Shown here in pieces: positions 61,278 to 64,000 of a stretch of DNA of 64,000 nucleotides. Below the pieces are notes generated by a model. The model was not told the DNA's origin. It saw only the letters and a list, made by a program, of their open reading frames with translations, and did not search any database. The stretch's first letter is position 1. Every line of letters starts with the position of its first letter. Source of the stretch: Enterobacteriaceae endosymbiont of Donacia sparganii (GTDB lineage Bacteria; Pseudomonadota; Gammaproteobacteria; Enterobacterales; Enterobacteriaceae); NCBI RefSeq assembly GCF_012569045.1, contig NZ_CP046196.1, positions 358,860 to 422,859 on the forward strand, written 5' to 3'. Position numbers and translations under genes: made by a program.

Positions 61278-63131
61278 TTAATTTTTTATATAATTAATAA
61301 TCTTATTTTTTATATTAGAATATCTTTTAATTTTAAATTGTATTGCTTTATAAAAAATTAATTCATTACTATAAATATTTACTTTTTTTCTAGCTCTTGT
61401 AATAGCAGTATAAATTAATTCTCTAGTTAAAATAGAATAAAATTTATTTGGTAATACTAAAGAAATATTTTTAAATTCTGATCCCTGAGATTTATGTGTA
61501 GTTATTGCATAAGCTATATCATAAGACGGTAAATTTTCAATAGATATAATTTGATATTCTCCATTAGCTAATAAAAATTTAATTTTTAATTTTTTATCTT
61601 TTTTATCAAAAATAGTAATCCCAATATCTCCATTAAATAAATTTAGAAAACTATTATTTTGATTAATAATAATAGGTTTTCCTATATACCAATTATTATT
61701 TTTAATATTATTTTTTATAATTTTTTTATTAAATAATTCTTTTTCTATAATAGAATTAATTGTTTTTGTACCAAACAATCCATGTTTTATAGCACATATA
61801 ATTTGGTAGTTATTAAATTTATATAAAATATTTTTGTGGTTATAATCATATTTATTTAAAAAAATAAAATATTTTTTATATTCATTAATAAATGAATTAA
61901 TCATTAATTGATAATTTTTTTCATTAATAATATTAATATATGTAATATCAGAATATTTTTTTAATAAAAATAATTTTTTAATTTTTTTTATATTTCCCTG
62001 TTTAATCATTATAGCTAGTTTATTAATACCAGAATTAATTGGATATCTATAATTATGTTTTAAAACAGTAATAAAATTACGAAAAAAAAATCTTTTTTTA
62101 TTATAAAAATTTTTTATTTTATTATTAGTTATAATATTTAACCATGAAAAATATTTTTCTGTAAAAAAAAATTTTTTAAAATAACACAAATCTTTAAATA
62201 TATTTCCATATTCTATTGGAGGTAATTGATATTCATCACCTAATAAAATTAATTTTGTTTTTTTAGATAAAATTTTTAAAATAATAACCATTAAATTAAA
62301 ATCAATCATTGATGCTTCATCTATTATTAATAAATCTATATCTAATGAATTTATGTTATTATATAAAGTCTCTTTGGTATAAATGTTCATTTTCAATAAA
62401 TGATGTATAGTAGTTACTTTATTAGGAATATTTTTTTTTTCTTTTTCATTTATTAATGTTAAAGATATATTTTTAAAAAATTTATTTATAGATTGAGTTA
62501 ATCTAACAGATGCTTTACCAGTAGTTGCTACTACCTTTATTTTTAAAGGTTTATTAAAAATTTTTATAAATGTAAAAATTATTTTTGATATTATATTTGT
62601 TTTACCAGTACCTGGAGATCCAGTAATAATACTAATTCTATGTGTTAATGCTGCACAAATAGCTTCTTTTTGTAAATAATTATTTTTATTAAATAAAATT
62701 TTTAATATATTTTTAATTTTATCTTGTTTTATAAAAACAAAATTATTGTTAATAAAATTTTTAATTATTATATTTTCTTCATACCATATTTTATGTAAAT
62801 ATAAGCAATGGTTTTCTAAAATAATTGGAGTAATTTTTTTACCATTACTAACAATATTATTATCTAAAAATAATATTTGTTCCCAATTTGTAATTTGATT
62901 TATTTCTTTTATTTTCTTAATTAAAAAAATATTTTTTTTATTTTTAATTTTTATTTTTAAAAATAACTTAGATATCGGTAAACAGGTATTACCTTTACTA
63001 ATAGTATTACTAAGTAAAGTAATTGCAAATTTTAAAAAATCTTGTTTTTTAGAAGTTAAAACAGATGCGAAATATAAATCTATTAATCGAATAATACCTG
63101 TTTTACATAATTTTTTTAAAAAATAATACAT
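61278..63131 (-). CDS. recD: Exodeoxyribonuclease V subunit RecD
   Basis: 617 aa (E. coli 608). Fast 5'-3' helicase subunit of RecBCD, which processes double-strand ends. Walker A ITGSPGTGKTN (near 178), Walker B LLIIDEASMID, LLGDEYQLPPIEYG, a motif around LKHNYRYP and the C-terminal ITTHKSQGSEF and TRELIYTAITRARK are all intact. Follows recB by 18 nt. In contrast with priA, every helicase motif is preserved. Confidence 0.94.
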   Translation of the reverse strand: MYYFLKKLCKTGIIRLIDLYFASVLTSKKQDFLKFAITLLSNTISKGNTCLPISKLFLKIKIKNKKNIFLIKKIKEINQITNWEQILFLDNNIVSNGKKITPIILENHCLYLHKIWYEENIIIKNFINNNFVFIKQDKIKNILKILFNKNNYLQKEAICAALTHRISIITGSPGTGKTNIISKIIFTFIKIFNKPLKIKVVATTGKASVRLTQSINKFFKNISLTLINEKEKKNIPNKVTTIHHLLKMNIYTKETLYNNINSLDIDLLIIDEASMIDFNLMVIILKILSKKTKLILLGDEYQLPPIEYGNIFKDLCYFKKFFFTEKYFSWLNIITNNKIKNFYNKKRFFFRNFITVLKHNYRYPINSGINKLAIMIKQGNIKKIKKLFLLKKYSDITYINIINEKNYQLMINSFINEYKKYFIFLNKYDYNHKNILYKFNNYQIICAIKHGLFGTKTINSIIEKELFNKKIIKNNIKNNNWYIGKPIIINQNNSFLNLFNGDIGITIFDKKDKKLKIKFLLANGEYQIISIENLPSYDIAYAITTHKSQGSEFKNISLVLPNKFYSILTRELIYTAITRARKKVNIYSNELIFYKAIQFKIKRYSNIKNKIINYIKN

Positions 63132-63149
63132 ATAATTTAATTTTTATAT

Positions 63150-64000
63150 TTAAAAAAAAAATTTATTTAGTTTATTAATTAATTGAAAGGTTGGTTTTAT
63201 TTCCCAAATACCATTTTCGTTTTGTTTATTATCAATACCTCTAATATATAAATATATTACTCCTCCAAAATTTTTTTCATAATTATAATTTTTTATACGA
63301 TATTTTAAATATTTATGTAAAGCTAAAGAATAAATTTGATATTGTATATCATAACGATTTAAATAAATATCATTTTCAATATATTTTTTTTTATAATTTT
63401 TAAAATTACTACCTAACCAATTTGATTTATAATCTATTATATAATATTTTTTATTCCATAAAAATATTAAATCTATAATTCCTGATAAAAATCCTTGAAT
63501 TGTTTTAAAATTTAATTTAGGTAATTTATTAGAAATAAAATCATATTTATTTATAATATTATTATATTTTATAGCAGAAAAAGATTTTTTTATTGATAAA
63601 TAAAATTTAAATTCTGTTTTTTTATTTTTATTATTTATTTTACTTAAAATAATTTTATTATCACCTATTGGTAATTTAAGAATATTATTAAACCAATTAG
63701 TTAACATAATATGCCAATTAGAACTAATATTTTTTTTTATTAATTCTTTTTTAATAAAATTTCTAGTAATAATTTTAGTAAAATCTAATTTTTCTAAAAT
63801 ATTATGTATAGTAGTTCCTATATATTTACCAATAGGGAAATTATATTGTGTTTTTTTAATATTCTCTTTATTAAAATTTAAAAATTTATATTGATAATTT
63901 ATATTAAAAAATTTTAAATTATTATTTTGTTGTTTTTTTATTTGAGAATAACTAGATATTATTTTTTTTTTATAAAAAAAATTTTTTATTTGAGAAGTAA
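63150..64000 (-). CDS. recB: Exodeoxyribonuclease V subunit RecB, C-terminal part (runs off window)
   Basis: About 283 codons of the 3' end, open without interruption to position 64000. The first ATG in frame is internal (63707); upstream codons read SSYSQIKKQQ and then NFPIGKYIGTTIHNILEKLDF, matching RecB before its nuclease domain, so the gene continues outside. Nuclease motifs are intact: GIIDLIF, YYIIDYKSNWLG and YDIQYQIYSLALHKYL, including the catalytic Asp and Lys. About 10 residues shorter than E. coli at the end. This domain cuts DNA and loads RecA. Confidence 0.94.
   Translation of the reverse strand, partial: TSQIKNFFYKKKIISSYSQIKKQQNNNLKFFNINYQYKFLNFNKENIKKTQYNFPIGKYIGTTIHNILEKLDFTKIITRNFIKKELIKKNISSNWHIMLTNWFNNILKLPIGDNKIILSKINNKNKKTEFKFYLSIKKSFSAIKYNNIINKYDFISNKLPKLNFKTIQGFLSGIIDLIFLWNKKYYIIDYKSNWLGSNFKNYKKKYIENDIYLNRYDIQYQIYSLALHKYLKYRIKNYNYEKNFGGVIYLYIRGIDNKQNENGIWEIKPTFQLINKLNKFFF

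Overview
This window is a gene-dense, very AT-rich stretch of a gammaproteobacterial chromosome. Almost every gene is closest to an Enterobacterales (E. coli-type) protein. Intergenic DNA is nearly pure A/T, there are no mobile elements, phage genes or CRISPR arrays, and many operons are preserved but trimmed. This is the signature of a long-term obligate insect endosymbiont of the Buchnera / Annandia / Purcelliella kind. Only the first ~195 nt of 16S rRNA are visible, so I do not name a species.

Layout. 1-1202: the 5' end of 16S rRNA with its leader and promoter, preceded by murI (as at E. coli rrnB). 1364-9572: iscS, then pykF and a complete sufABCDSE operon. 9825-14333: murJ, ribA, sbcB, a tRNA-Ser(GGA) and a YohD-type DedA protein. 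14337-29243: the complete 13-gene complex I operon nuoA-N with fused nuoCD. 29279-33999: thrABC, only 35 nt upstream of nuoA. 34270-36525: parC. 36715-38923: aroF-tyrA. 38983-40760: bamD and a frameshifted rluD. 40896-44632: dsbA, a polA reduced to its 5' nuclease domain, and typA. 44681-46994: tmRNA with a frameshifted smpB, grpE, rpmB and rpmG. 47119-51432: rpmE, priA and mnmG. A 516-nt gap follows, then nrdAB, an amino-acid antiporter (ydgI type), ybgI, ffh-rpsP-rimM-trmD-rplS, recD and the 3' end of recB.

Function. The genes describe an aerobic respiring cell (complex I, Fe-S assembly by Suf) that still makes threonine, enters the aromatic pathway at DAHP synthase, makes riboflavin precursors and keeps some peptidoglycan machinery (murI, murJ). 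DNA repair is lopsided: RecBD and ExoI are intact, but PriA has lost its helicase motifs and Pol I has lost its polymerase.

Main unusual points. (1) TyrA keeps a chorismate mutase domain, but its prephenate dehydrogenase domain has lost the glycine-rich NAD loop and the catalytic His and Arg. (2) PriA has lost the Walker A motif and motifs III, V and VI, while all eight zinc cysteines keep exact spacing. (3) rluD and smpB are each broken by one indel in an A9 run yet otherwise intact, which suggests rescue by transcriptional slippage; grpE and iscS carry in-frame A11-A13 runs. (4) A perfect 25-bp inverted repeat lies between tyrA and bamD. (5) AroF carries a substitution at a tyrosine-feedback position. 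(6) The mnmG-nrdA gap holds a DnaA box and symmetric elements.
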